DNA of 64,000 nucleotides from Hartmannibacter diazotrophicus (GTDB lineage Bacteria > Pseudomonadota > Alphaproteobacteria > Rhizobiales > Pleomorphomonadaceae). A program made the position numbers and the translations under genes. The notes beneath the pieces were generated by a model, which worked only from the letters and a program-made list of their open reading frames with translations, searched no databases and was not told the origin of the DNA. Shown in pieces: positions 27,324 through 36,007 of this stretch. The stretch spans positions 3,659,501 through 3,723,500 of the forward strand of contig NZ_LT960614.1 of assembly GCF_900231165.1 (NCBI RefSeq), written 5' to 3'. Position 1 is the first letter of the stretch, and each line of letters starts with the position of its first letter.

Positions 27324-28589
27324 ATGAGTGACTCCCTCCCCTTCGATGCGGTGCTCCTCGGGGGTACGCTGATCGACCCGGCCGCCAAGCGCAACGGGCG
27401 CTTCGACGTCGGCGTCCGCGACGGCAAGATCGCGGCTATCGAGCCGGACCTTTCCGCAGCGCCCGCCAAGGAAACCATCGACGTCACCGGCAAGCTCGTC
27501 CTGCCGGGCATGATCGACACCCACGCCCACGTCTACGAGCATGTCACCGGCAAGTTCGGCCTCAATCCCGACATGGTCGGCGTCCAGTCGGCGGTGACGA
27601 CCCTCGTCGATCAAGGCGGCCCGAGCTGCATGACCATCGGCGGCTATCGCCATCACGTCGCCGCCAAGGCCAAGACCCGCCTGCTCTGCTTCATCTCCTG
27701 CTATCTGGTCGGCGGCCTCGAGGGCCATCTCTACCCCGACCTCTATGGCCCGACCGGCGTCAACATCGAGCACACCGTGCGCGTCGCCAAGGAGAACCTC
27801 GACATCGTCAAGGGCATCAAGGCCCATGCCGAAATCGGCGGTCAGTCGCGCTGGGGCCTGGAGGTCATCAAGACCGGCAAGGAAATGTCGCGCCAGACCG
27901 GCCTGCCGCTCTACATCCACCTCGGGCAGCTCTGGCCGAGCGTCGAGGAAGGCCCCGTGCCGGATGCGGACGAACTGATCCGCGAACTCGTTCCGATCAT
28001 GGACGAGGGCGACATCATGGCCCATCCCTTCACGCGCCATCCGGGCGGCTTCGTCTCCGAGGAGGGCGAGGTCCATCCAATCGTCTTCGAGGCGGTGAAG
28101 CGCGGCGTGCGGGTCGACGTCGGCCACGGCTCCCACTTCTCCTTCGCCGTCGCCAAGAAGGTGATCGATTCCGGCATCAAGCCGTTCACCCTCGGCGCCG
28201 ACCTTCATGGCTATAACGTCCGTGTGCCCCAGCAGGGCATGAAGAACGAGGAGCGGTCCGCAAGCCCCTTCTTCGGCATTGCCCCCTTCAACCTCACCGT
28301 CGCGATGACCGAGCTTCTGACCCTCGGCATGACGCTTGAGGAGGTCGTCGCCACCGTGACGGCCAACCCGGCCACGATGCTGCGCATGGAAGACGAAATC
28401 GGCACCCTGAAGCCCGGCCTTGCCGCCGATATCAGCGTGCTGGAGATCAACGAGGGCAAGTTCAAGCTCTTCGACAACAGCGGCGTGGAGGTCGTCACCG
28501 ACCGCCTGATCCGCCCGGTCTTCTGCCTCAAGGACGGCGAGCGTTTCGATGCCGTCTCGCCGCTGATCCCGGACGCCATCGCGGCCTGA
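27324..28589 (+). CDS. Amidohydrolase/deacetylase family metallohydrolase
   Basis: This 421-residue enzyme has an N-terminal beta-sandwich strand set (DAVLLGGTLIDPAAKRNGR) and a metal TIM barrel. H67 and H69 are in MIDTHAHV, K163 or K166 in VKGIKAHAE is a candidate bridging carboxylated Lys, H199 is in LPLYIHLG, H234 is in DIMAHPFTRH, and the catalytic Asp is in TLGADLHG. It matches the dihydroorotase-like deacetylase group that removes acyl groups from, or opens, small cyclic amides. It heads a block with a phosphoribosyltransferase and a molybdenum hydroxylase, which hints at a nitrogen-heterocycle route, but the substrate is not evident. Confidence 0.85.
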   Translation: MSDSLPFDAVLLGGTLIDPAAKRNGRFDVGVRDGKIAAIEPDLSAAPAKETIDVTGKLVLPGMIDTHAHVYEHVTGKFGLNPDMVGVQSAVTTLVDQGGPSCMTIGGYRHHVAAKAKTRLLCFISCYLVGGLEGHLYPDLYGPTGVNIEHTVRVAKENLDIVKGIKAHAEIGGQSRWGLEVIKTGKEMSRQTGLPLYIHLGQLWPSVEEGPVPDADELIRELVPIMDEGDIMAHPFTRHPGGFVSEEGEVHPIVFEAVKRGVRVDVGHGSHFSFAVAKKVIDSGIKPFTLGADLHGYNVRVPQQGMKNEERSASPFFGIAPFNLTVAMTELLTLGMTLEEVVATVTANPATMLRMEDEIGTLKPGLAADISVLEINEGKFKLFDNSGVEVVTDRLIRPVFCLKDGERFDAVSPLIPDAIAA

Positions 28590-28617
28590 CCCGGACGAAA
28601 AAATCTGGGCCCCGCCG

Positions 28618-29322
28618 TTATTCGGCCGAGGTCCAGGTTCCCCGTCCCGTCTCCTTCAGAAGCGGCGTCGAGAACGCCCCTTCCACGGCTATCTCCTGTC
28701 CCGGCAGGGCCTCGGCAAGCGCCGGCTGCCAGCGCCGGGACTGGATCATCGCAACGCCGACCACGGCTGGCACGGCGCCTGCTTTGGCAAGGAGCCTCAG
28801 GATCGCGGTCAGCGACGTGCCGGTGCTGACGACGTCGTCGACCACCGCGATGCGCCGTCCTTCCAGGAGCGGCAGCATGCGCGGGTCGAGGTAGATGCGT
28901 TTGTCGCTGCCGCGGCTTGAGATCGAACTCGACGGCTCGCTCAGCGCGTCGTCGTACCAGAACTTGCGGGTGGTCCCGAGCGGCACCATGCGCTGATGCC
29001 CGAGCCGGCGGGCGACGTTGGCGGCAAGCGTCAGCCCGAGCGTCGGAACGGCGACGATCACGTCGGGAGCATGCGCCCAAAGGCGATCCGACAGGATGTC
29101 CGACAGCGCGTCCTCGACGGCGAAGCTTGCCTGGCTGATGATCAGCGAGGCGACCGCAAAGCCCGGTTCGTCGCCGAGCGGACGGATCGGCAGGGCGATC
29201 TGCCTTCCATCGGGAAGGATGGCGGGAAAAAGGCCCGAGTATTCGCAGCCGGGCCCGTGCGCAAAGGTGTCCGGCGGATAAAGCTCCTGCCAGTAGGCAT
29301 GGGCGGCAAGAGAGGATGGCAT
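28618..29322 (-). CDS. Phosphoribosyltransferase family protein
   Basis: This is a 234-residue protein if started at ATG 29322; an in-frame ATG at 29367 would add 15 residues, and neither has a clear Shine-Dalgarno. The PRPP-binding signature is AVVDDVVSTGTSL, at about residues 165-177, preceded by a type I fold with VAVPTLGLTLAANVARRLGH. The family transfers phosphoribose between PRPP and a base, or acts as a regulator. The particular base is not readable. It is convergent with the amidohydrolase and divergent from the molybdenum hydroxylase genes, and would be a salvage-type enzyme inside an otherwise catabolic block. Confidence 0.82.
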   Translation of the reverse strand: MPSSLAAHAYWQELYPPDTFAHGPGCEYSGLFPAILPDGRQIALPIRPLGDEPGFAVASLIISQASFAVEDALSDILSDRLWAHAPDVIVAVPTLGLTLAANVARRLGHQRMVPLGTTRKFWYDDALSEPSSSISSRGSDKRIYLDPRMLPLLEGRRIAVVDDVVSTGTSLTAILRLLAKAGAVPAVVGVAMIQSRRWQPALAEALPGQEIAVEGAFSTPLLKETGRGTWTSAE

Positions 29323-29454
29323 GAAAAGGCTTTCGGGCTTGGATCTTGGCGCCGGACGAAACGGCATCGATCGGAAGAGATTGATCCTTCGAGCATATCC
29401 GCCCTTTCACGCGACACAAGAGATCGCGGACGCAAAGAGCCGGAGACCCGACCG

Positions 29455-31818
29455 GTGAGCGACGCACAACGCCCCTCGACAAGAAGCTCCGGCCAGGGCG
29501 TCGGCGCCTCGGTCCTTCGCAATGAGGATGCCCGCCTGCTGAATGGCGACGCCCGCTTCGTCGGCGACATCCGTATGCCCGGCATGCTGGATATCGCCTT
29601 CGTGCGCAGTCCCCTCGCCCATGGACGCATCCGCTCCGTCACCAAGCCCGACGGTCATGACGAGGAAATTTTCGTCGCGGCCGATCTCGTCGGCGTTTCG
29701 GGCATCCGCGCCGATTCCGGTCTTCCCGGCTTTCGCTCCTCAGTCCAGCCGGTTCTCGCCGGCGACAAGGTCCGCCATGTCGGAGAGCCGATCGCCGCCT
29801 GCCTCGCCCCGACCCGCGCCAAGGCCGAGGATCTTGCCGAGACCGTCCTCGTCGAGATCGACGAACTGCCCGCCGTCCACGAGATGACGCGCGCCCGCGA
29901 TCCGGACATGCCGCTCCTGCACGAGCATTGGGACGAGAACGCCTTCCTGGAAACCTCGGTGGACGTCGGCTTCGAAGCAGCGATTGCCAATGCCGCCGCC
30001 GTCGTCACGCGCGAATACCGCACGGCCCGCCAATGCATGGCGCCGATGGAAGGGCGCGGCGTCGTCGCCTTCTGGGACAGGCAGGCCGAGCAGCTCGTCC
30101 TCTATTCCTCCACCCAGATGCCGCACATCGTGCGCACCGGCCTTGCCGACTGCCTTGGTCTCGATCATGGCCGCATTCGCGTCATCGCACCCGATGTCGG
30201 CGGCGGCTTCGGCTACAAGGGCATTCTCTGCTCCGAGGAGGTCTTCGCCGCCTGGGCCGCACTCACCCTGCGGCGCCCGGTGCGCTGGATCGAGGATCGC
30301 CGCGAGCACCTCACCGGCAACGCCAACTGCCGCGAGCACCATTACGAAGTGACCGGCTATGCCGCCGCCGACGGCACGCTGCTTGGCGTCGACTGCCGGG
30401 CCATCGTCGATTCCGGCGCCTATTCGGCCTATCCCTTCTCGGCCTGCTTGGAGGCCGCGCAAGTCGCGTCCATTCTGCCCGGCCCCTACCGGATGAGCGG
30501 CTACCGCTGCCGCACCTGGTCCGTCGCCACCAACAAGCCGCCGATCCTGCCTTTCCGCGGCGTTGCCCGCACCGGCGTCTGCTTTGCCATGGAATTGACC
30601 ATGGACGCCCTCGCCCGCGAACTCGGCATCGAGCCCCACGTCATGCGCGCGAAAAACCTCGTGCGGCCCGAGGACATGCCCTTCACCAACATCACGAACA
30701 AGTATTTCGACAGCGGCGACTATCCCGAAGCCCTGCGCCGCGCCGTCGAGGCCATCCATCTTCCCTCCGTCCGCGCCCGGCAGCAGGCCGGCGAGCGCAT
30801 CGGCGTCGGCTTTTCGATTTTCTGCGAACAGGGCGCCCATGGAACGTCCGTCTATTCCGGCTGGGGCATTCCCATGGTTCCGGGCGCCGAGCAGGCAACC
30901 GCGCGCCTGACGCCCGACGGCAGCCTGGAGCTGCGCGTCGGCGTCCAGAGCCACGGCCAGAGCCTGGAAACGACGCTGGCGCAGATCGCCCATGAGGAAC
31001 TGGGCCTGCCGGTCGACAAGGTGAAGCTCGTCCATGGCGACACGGCCCTGACGCCCTATTCCACCGGCACTTGGGGCTCGCGCTGCATCGTCATGGCCGG
31101 CGGCGCGGTGGCAAGCGCAACCACGACGCTCGCCGGCCGGATCAGGATCATCGCCGCCCATCTCCTGCAGGTCTCGGCCGAGGACATCGTCCTTGAAGAC
31201 GGAATGGCGCGCAGCCGGTCTGGCCATGGCGAAGTCTCGCTGAAGGAAATCGGCCGGCTCTGGTATCTCGCGCCGCAGAACCTTCCCTCCGGCGCGGAAT
31301 TCCTCGCTCTTGAGGTCACCGAAGGCTACAAGCCGGTGCGCGACAGCGGCACCTTCTCCTATGCCTGCCACGCGGTGATCGTCGGGGTCGACGAGGACAC
31401 CGGCGGGATCAAGCTGCTCGACTATGTCATCGTCGAGGACGGCGGCGTGCTGGTCAATCCGATGGTGGTCGACGGACAGGTGCTCGGCGGCGCGGCCCAA
31501 GGGATCGGCACCGCGCTCTACGAGGAAATGCCCTTCGATGCCTCCGGCCAGCCAATGGCGGCGACCTTCGCCGACTATCACCTGCCCGGCGCGACCGAGA
31601 TTCCCGCAATCCGCATCGAGCACATGGAAAGCCCCTCGCCGCTCACCCGCTACGGCCAGAAGGGTATCGGCGAGAGCGGCGCCATCGGCCCGCCCGCCGC
31701 CATCGCCAACGCGGTCAACGACGCCCTTGCCGATCTCGGCATCGAGGTCGGCGAACTGCCGATCCGCACCGACAGGCTGCTCGCCCAACTCCTGAAGAGC
31801 AGGAAGGCCGCCGCATGA
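29455..31818 (+). CDS. Molybdenum hydroxylase large subunit (xanthine dehydrogenase/CoxL family)
   Basis: This 787-residue molybdopterin-cytosine-dinucleotide-type subunit starts at a GTG with GGAG eleven bases upstream. The N-terminal domain begins VGASVLRNEDARLLNG. Cofactor motifs are VGGGFGYKG at 248-256 and the loop PFRGVAR at 366-372, with the catalytic Glu740 in GIGESGAIGPPAAIANAV. The active-site loop lacks the Cys of true CO dehydrogenase (AYRCSFR), so CO is not the substrate. The family hydroxylates carbon next to ring nitrogen, or aldehydes. ATGA overlaps join it to the FAD and iron-sulphur subunit genes. Confidence 0.92.
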   Translation: MSDAQRPSTRSSGQGVGASVLRNEDARLLNGDARFVGDIRMPGMLDIAFVRSPLAHGRIRSVTKPDGHDEEIFVAADLVGVSGIRADSGLPGFRSSVQPVLAGDKVRHVGEPIAACLAPTRAKAEDLAETVLVEIDELPAVHEMTRARDPDMPLLHEHWDENAFLETSVDVGFEAAIANAAAVVTREYRTARQCMAPMEGRGVVAFWDRQAEQLVLYSSTQMPHIVRTGLADCLGLDHGRIRVIAPDVGGGFGYKGILCSEEVFAAWAALTLRRPVRWIEDRREHLTGNANCREHHYEVTGYAAADGTLLGVDCRAIVDSGAYSAYPFSACLEAAQVASILPGPYRMSGYRCRTWSVATNKPPILPFRGVARTGVCFAMELTMDALARELGIEPHVMRAKNLVRPEDMPFTNITNKYFDSGDYPEALRRAVEAIHLPSVRARQQAGERIGVGFSIFCEQGAHGTSVYSGWGIPMVPGAEQATARLTPDGSLELRVGVQSHGQSLETTLAQIAHEELGLPVDKVKLVHGDTALTPYSTGTWGSRCIVMAGGAVASATTTLAGRIRIIAAHLLQVSAEDIVLEDGMARSRSGHGEVSLKEIGRLWYLAPQNLPSGAEFLALEVTEGYKPVRDSGTFSYACHAVIVGVDEDTGGIKLLDYVIVEDGGVLVNPMVVDGQVLGGAAQGIGTALYEEMPFDASGQPMAATFADYHLPGATEIPAIRIEHMESPSPLTRYGQKGIGESGAIGPPAAIANAVNDALADLGIEVGELPIRTDRLLAQLLKSRKAAA

Positions 31819-32642
31819 AACCCGTCGCCTTCGACTATGCCGCCGCCGCCGACAGCGGCGATGCGCTCCGCCTCCTTTCCGGCGGTCACGGCACGAAGAT
31901 CGCCGCCGGCAGCCAGTCCCTCGGCCCGATGCTCAATCTTCGGCTCGCGCGGCCTGCCCGCCTCGTCGACGTCTCCCTTGCCGCCGACCTGCGCCAGACG
32001 GCCGACGAAGGCGACACAATCCTCTACGGCGCCGCGACGACCCACGCCGAGGTCGAGGACGGCGTTGTGCCGGACGCTACCGGCGGCTGGCTTACCTCCA
32101 TCGCGCGCGGCATCGCCTACCGCGCCGTTCGCAACCGGGGCACCATGGGCGGCAGCCTCGCCCATGCCGACCCGGCGGCAGACTGGGTGGTCACTCTCAC
32201 CGGCCTTGGCGCCGAGGTCGTGCTCCTCTCCGCGACAGGCACGCGCAGCCTGCCCGTGAGCGACTTCATCACCGGTCCGCTGACAACCGCGCTCGCCGAG
32301 GGCGAGATGATCACCGGCATCCGCATCGCTAAGCGCGGCCCAGACGCGCGCTGGGGCTACTGGAAGTTCACCAAGAAGCGCGGCGATTTCGCCAAGGCGA
32401 GCGCCACGGTGCTGATCGATCCAGGCCGCAACGAGACGCGGATCGTCGTCGGCGCCATCGAGCGGGCGCCCATCGTCCTGCCCGATCCGGCCGCGATCCT
32501 CGCCGATCCCGCCGGAGCCCTTGCCGAACTGGAACGCCTCACCGCCGCCAATCCGCCGGAGAGCCTGGCACTTCACGCCGCCGCCGTCGCACGCGCGATC
32601 GCCCTTGCCCAGTCATCCAATCAAGAGACCGCCGCGCCATGA
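31815..32642 (+). CDS. Molybdenum hydroxylase FAD-binding medium subunit (CoxM-like)
   Basis: This 275-residue protein has both FAD motifs of the family: AAGSQSLGPMLNLRL near residues 32-46, and RNRGTMGGSLAHADPAADW near 108-126. It carries electrons from the iron-sulphur subunit to FAD and on to the acceptor. It overlaps the large-subunit stop (ATGA) at its start and the iron-sulphur subunit start (ATGA) at its end. This means strict translational coupling in the order L-M-S, unlike the M-S-L order of coxMSL. Confidence 0.92.
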   Translation: MKPVAFDYAAAADSGDALRLLSGGHGTKIAAGSQSLGPMLNLRLARPARLVDVSLAADLRQTADEGDTILYGAATTHAEVEDGVVPDATGGWLTSIARGIAYRAVRNRGTMGGSLAHADPAADWVVTLTGLGAEVVLLSATGTRSLPVSDFITGPLTTALAEGEMITGIRIAKRGPDARWGYWKFTKKRGDFAKASATVLIDPGRNETRIVVGAIERAPIVLPDPAAILADPAGALAELERLTAANPPESLALHAAAVARAIALAQSSNQETAAP

Positions 32643-33799
32643 CCGCGATGAGCCTGACCGTCAACGATCGCAAGCGGACGGCCGACATTGAACCGCGCAC
32701 CCATCTTGCCGATTTCCTGCGCGAGGACCTGCTGCTGACGGGCACGCACATCGGCTGCGAACATGGCGTCTGCGGCGCCTGCACGCTGATGGTCGACGGA
32801 CGCCCGGTGCGCTCCTGCATCACCTATGCCGCAGCCTGCGAAGGGGCCGATGTGCGCACCGTCGAGGGCTATGGCGACGACCCGCTGATGGCCGCCCTGC
32901 GCACGGCCTTCTCGAAGCACCATGCCCTGCAGTGCGGCTATTGCACGCCCGGCATGCTGGCGACCGCCTACGACATCGTGCGCCGCCTGCCGCAAGCCGA
33001 CGAGGACCGCATCCGAGAGGAGCTTTCCGGCAATCTCTGCCGCTGCACCGGTTACGCCGGCATCGTTGCCGCGATTGCCGACGTCCTGACCGATCCGCCC
33101 GAGGCGAGGGTCAAGCCGGTCAGCCGCCCGGCGCGTGCTCCGTCAGCAGTCGCGCCGGCAACCTCTTCGGCCGAAGCCGCTCCACCACCCACCACCGGAA
33201 CGCCAACCGCCCTGCCGATCCCGGAAAAGCTGGAAGGCGCAGTCACCCTCTCCCGCACGCTGTCGCTTGACGTTCCGACTGACCGGATTTGGGATCTGCT
33301 TCAGGACATTCCGGCCGTCGTCGCCTGTCTTCCCGGCGCGGCCCTCGACGCCGCTCCGCAGGCGGAGAATACCGGCGAACCTCTATCCGGCCACATGACC
33401 GTCGCGATCGGTCCGATGACGGCGACCTTCCGGGGCCGGGCCATTGTCGAGTACGACGCGGCAACCAAATCCGGCGGCCTTCGCGGCAGCGGCGGCGATC
33501 CGGTCACCCGCTCAACCGCTGAAGGCGCCCTCAGCTTCCGTGTTGAGGCGACAGGGGCGGAAAGCACCCGGATCGACCTGTCGCTCGCCTATCGCCTGAA
33601 AGGGCCGCTCGCCCAGTTCGGCCGGCCGACCGTGGTCGCCGACGTCGTCGATCGGATGCTCGAGCGCTTTTCCACCAACCTTGCCGCCATTGCAGAAGGC
33701 CGCGAAGCCGTCCACGTTGCGCCGGTCTCCGGCCTCCGTCTCCTCGCCGAGGTTGTCCTTGCCCGCATCAGGAGACTGTTTGGACAACGCCAAGGGTGA
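32639..33799 (+). CDS. Molybdenum hydroxylase 2Fe-2S subunit fused to a CoxG-like SRPBCC domain
   Basis: This 386-residue fusion has residues 1-155 as a complete small subunit: a plant-type cluster with C40, C45, C48 and C60, and an all-helical second cluster with C99, C102, C134 and C136. A Pro/Ala/Thr-rich linker (about 160-195) leads to a CoxG-type SRPBCC domain (about 200-350) with LPGAALDA and GPMTATFRGRA. The end (VVLARIRRLFG) is short, basic and hydrophobic and could touch the membrane. In CO-oxidisers CoxG anchors the dehydrogenase to the membrane as a separate protein. Here that role appears to be built into the iron-sulphur subunit (inference). Confidence 0.9.
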   Translation: MTAMSLTVNDRKRTADIEPRTHLADFLREDLLLTGTHIGCEHGVCGACTLMVDGRPVRSCITYAAACEGADVRTVEGYGDDPLMAALRTAFSKHHALQCGYCTPGMLATAYDIVRRLPQADEDRIREELSGNLCRCTGYAGIVAAIADVLTDPPEARVKPVSRPARAPSAVAPATSSAEAAPPPTTGTPTALPIPEKLEGAVTLSRTLSLDVPTDRIWDLLQDIPAVVACLPGAALDAAPQAENTGEPLSGHMTVAIGPMTATFRGRAIVEYDAATKSGGLRGSGGDPVTRSTAEGALSFRVEATGAESTRIDLSLAYRLKGPLAQFGRPTVVADVVDRMLERFSTNLAAIAEGREAVHVAPVSGLRLLAEVVLARIRRLFGQRQG

Positions 33800-33857
33800 C
33801 CTTGCTCGCCGCGGCAGACTAAGATGGCGGATCTTCCGACTCGCGACGCTGGACACA

Positions 33858-34388
33858 ATGACAACATCACCTTCCACATCCGCACTGCCCGAAACGCCGT
33901 CCACCGACGGCGCCGAGTCGCCCGCCAATGCCACGCTTCATGCCCTCCGCGAACGCCCGGGCTTTCTCATCCGCCGCCTGCACCAGATCCACGTGGCGCT
34001 CTTTGCCGAGGAATGCGCCGGCGAGAACGTGACCCCGGTCCAGTTCAGCGTACTGACGGCCCTTGAGGAAATGGACGCGACGGAACAGACCACGCTCGGC
34101 CAGGCGGTCGGGCTCGACCGCACCAATACGGCCGATGTCCTCAGCCGGCTGCAGCAGCGCGGCCTCATCCGCCGCCGCGTTGCGCCCAACGACCGCCGCC
34201 GCAAGGTCGTCGTGCTGACCGATGTCGGCCGCGCGACGCTCGCCCGCATCCGGGATGCCGCCGGCCGCGCCCATGACCGCACGGTGGCGGCCCTTTCGGA
34301 AGAAGACCGCAAGCGCTTCCTCGACTATCTGGTCACCCTTGTCGAAGCCAACAACGACGTCGGACGCGCGCCCCTGCGCCTTGCCTGA
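33858..34388 (+). CDS. MarR-family transcriptional regulator
   Basis: This 176-residue winged-helix protein has the dimerisation helices RPGFLIRRLHQIHVALFAEE, the recognition helix TTLGQAVGLDRTNTADVLSRLQ and the wing IRRRVAPNDRRRKVVVLTDVG, followed by a C-terminal dimer helix. The start ATG is 59 bp after the molybdenum hydroxylase operon, and the DUF1116 gene begins 60 bp later on the same strand. MarR repressors commonly sense small aromatic or heterocyclic acids. The adjacent hydroxylase operon and the downstream gene are the natural targets (inference). No operator palindrome was identified. Confidence 0.9.
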   Translation: MTTSPSTSALPETPSTDGAESPANATLHALRERPGFLIRRLHQIHVALFAEECAGENVTPVQFSVLTALEEMDATEQTTLGQAVGLDRTNTADVLSRLQQRGLIRRRVAPNDRRRKVVVLTDVGRATLARIRDAAGRAHDRTVAALSEEDRKRFLDYLVTLVEANNDVGRAPLRLA

Positions 34389-34447
34389 CAACCTTCCTGA
34401 AGGTCGCCAGCGAGTATCGGGAAGCACGTCCTCCCTGGAGATGATGC

Positions 34448-35596
34448 ATGACCGATTGGCAGACCTCGCCGGCAACCCTTTCCTCCTTTGAACGGCTCGT
34501 CGCCGCCCGGCCGCAGTGGACGGAAACGGCGCCGCTGAAGGATCTGATCGACCTGCCGGCGCGCACACTGCTTCACGCCGGTCCCCCGTTTGCCGATCCT
34601 GGGAGTGTGGCGATCCCCGTCCTGATCAGCGCGGCGGTTGCCGCTGTTCTCGAAGGCTGGGTCGCAGACGTCGAAAGCGCCAGGAGCGCGATCCTCGCCG
34701 GCGAACTCGCCCTGATGCCCGCGCAGGATTTCGGCGTGGTCACGCCGCTGGCCTTTGTCGTCGGCCCCGGCACCTGGTGCCTCAAGGTCGAGGATGAGGC
34801 TGGCAAGGCGCCCGGGAAGATCTCGCCCCTGAATGACGGCCCGGCGACATTCGGTCTGCGTTTCGGAACGGGCAACCCGGATGGCATCGCTTATGTCCGC
34901 CGCGTCGGCGAGACCCTCGGCCCCGCACTCCGGGACGCGATGACCGCACCCATCCCTGTCCTGCCCATCATGACCGCAGGACTTGCAGGCGGCGACGAAC
35001 TCCATGGCCGGGTCTCGAGCGCCAATGATGCCCTCATGGCCGCGCTTCCCATTCTCGACGAAACCGCGACGGCCGATCTTCGCCTTGCCAACCAGTTCGT
35101 CCTCAACCTGCTCATGGCCGGCACCGCCGTCATGCTCGCCGCCGCCGCGGGCGTGCCCGGAAGCTCGCTGGTCGTGGCCGCCGGCGGCAATGGCGTTGAC
35201 CTCGGCTGGAAGCGGGCCGATGCGCCGGATCAATGGATCACCATGCCCGCCGCGCCGCCCGTCGGACCGCGCATGAAGCCGGACGGCGATGTGTTGCCCG
35301 CGATCGGCGACAGTGCGGTCCTCGACGCCTGCGGCTTCGGCGCCGCCTCCCTGCGCTTCTGCCCCGACCTGCTCGCGGCGCTCGGCGATCTCCTGCCCCC
35401 GGTCTGCGCCGACCCTGAGGCCCACGCCGCCTTCGTCGGGCCACATCCGGCGTTTGCGATTCCGGGTCTGAGGCTCGGTCTCGATGCAGATTGCCCGGCC
35501 CCCCGTCCCGGCATCATGCTGGCGATGCTGGACGCCGGCGGACACTTCGGTCTCCTCGGGCGCGGCGTCGCACCTTGGCCCAACGCGGCCCGATAG
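34448..35596 (+). CDS. DUF1116 family protein (YlbE/AllG-like)
   Basis: This 382-residue protein shows the DUF1116 pattern: RTLLHAGPP near the N-terminus, GGDELHGR (usually GDE-x-H-x-R) near residues 180-187, a helical stretch FVLNLLMAGTAVMLAAAAG, AAGGNGVDLGW and IGDSAVLDACGFGAASL. In enterobacteria the relative AllG works with AllF (FdrA) and AllH in oxamate carbamoyl transfer at the end of anaerobic allantoin breakdown. Neither partner is nearby, so this protein must work with distant subunits or do something else. Its position after a MarR gene and a molybdenum hydroxylase suggests nitrogen-heterocycle catabolism, but no specific reaction can be assigned. Confidence 0.8.
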   Translation: MTDWQTSPATLSSFERLVAARPQWTETAPLKDLIDLPARTLLHAGPPFADPGSVAIPVLISAAVAAVLEGWVADVESARSAILAGELALMPAQDFGVVTPLAFVVGPGTWCLKVEDEAGKAPGKISPLNDGPATFGLRFGTGNPDGIAYVRRVGETLGPALRDAMTAPIPVLPIMTAGLAGGDELHGRVSSANDALMAALPILDETATADLRLANQFVLNLLMAGTAVMLAAAAGVPGSSLVVAAGGNGVDLGWKRADAPDQWITMPAAPPVGPRMKPDGDVLPAIGDSAVLDACGFGAASLRFCPDLLAALGDLLPPVCADPEAHAAFVGPHPAFAIPGLRLGLDADCPAPRPGIMLAMLDAGGHFGLLGRGVAPWPNAAR

Positions 35597-36007
35597 TTCG
35601 TATCCTGATCAAATCCGGCACGACGGCGTCAGCCAACGGTCGATAGTCGGCCTCCACGGCGGCATTCGCTCGCGATGCGGCGCTGCCGGCCGGCCGAATG
35701 GCGCAAGCCTCATCGCCTCAAATTTCATCATCGATACGCGGAATTGCGTATTTTTTCGACAGCATAAGGACTGCTCGACCCGAGGGTCCGTGGCAGCGTC
35801 GGACGGGACGCCCGAAAACCCGACCCGGCCGCAATCTGGAGTCGCTCCAGCCATCTGGCACGTCGATTGCTCAGTATACTTACGAATATGCTCTCCGCAC
35901 TGAGGAGGCCTGCGGAAGCAGGATGGCGCGGGGTGCATGTTTCATCGCAATGCCGGTGGCTCCCCCGTCGCCCTGCGTCTGTCTTGGACGAAAACCAGGA
36001 GTTCCAG
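35597..36007. other. Intergenic region upstream of the ABC importer genes
   Basis: This gap of 411 bases should carry the promoter of the ABC importer. It includes AT-rich patches around 35715-35770 and 35870-35890 (the latter with CAGTATACTTACG), but no -35/-10 pair of good spacing was found. No small open frame looks coding. The AGGAGTTCCAG just before 36008 is the ribosome binding site of the binding-protein gene. Confidence 0.45.

Noticed and set aside
29455-33799. Aerobic CO dehydrogenase (coxMSL)
   Set aside because: The large subunit lacks the AYRCSFR active-site loop (it has PFRGVAR), and the gene order is L-M-S, so this is a different molybdenum hydroxylase.
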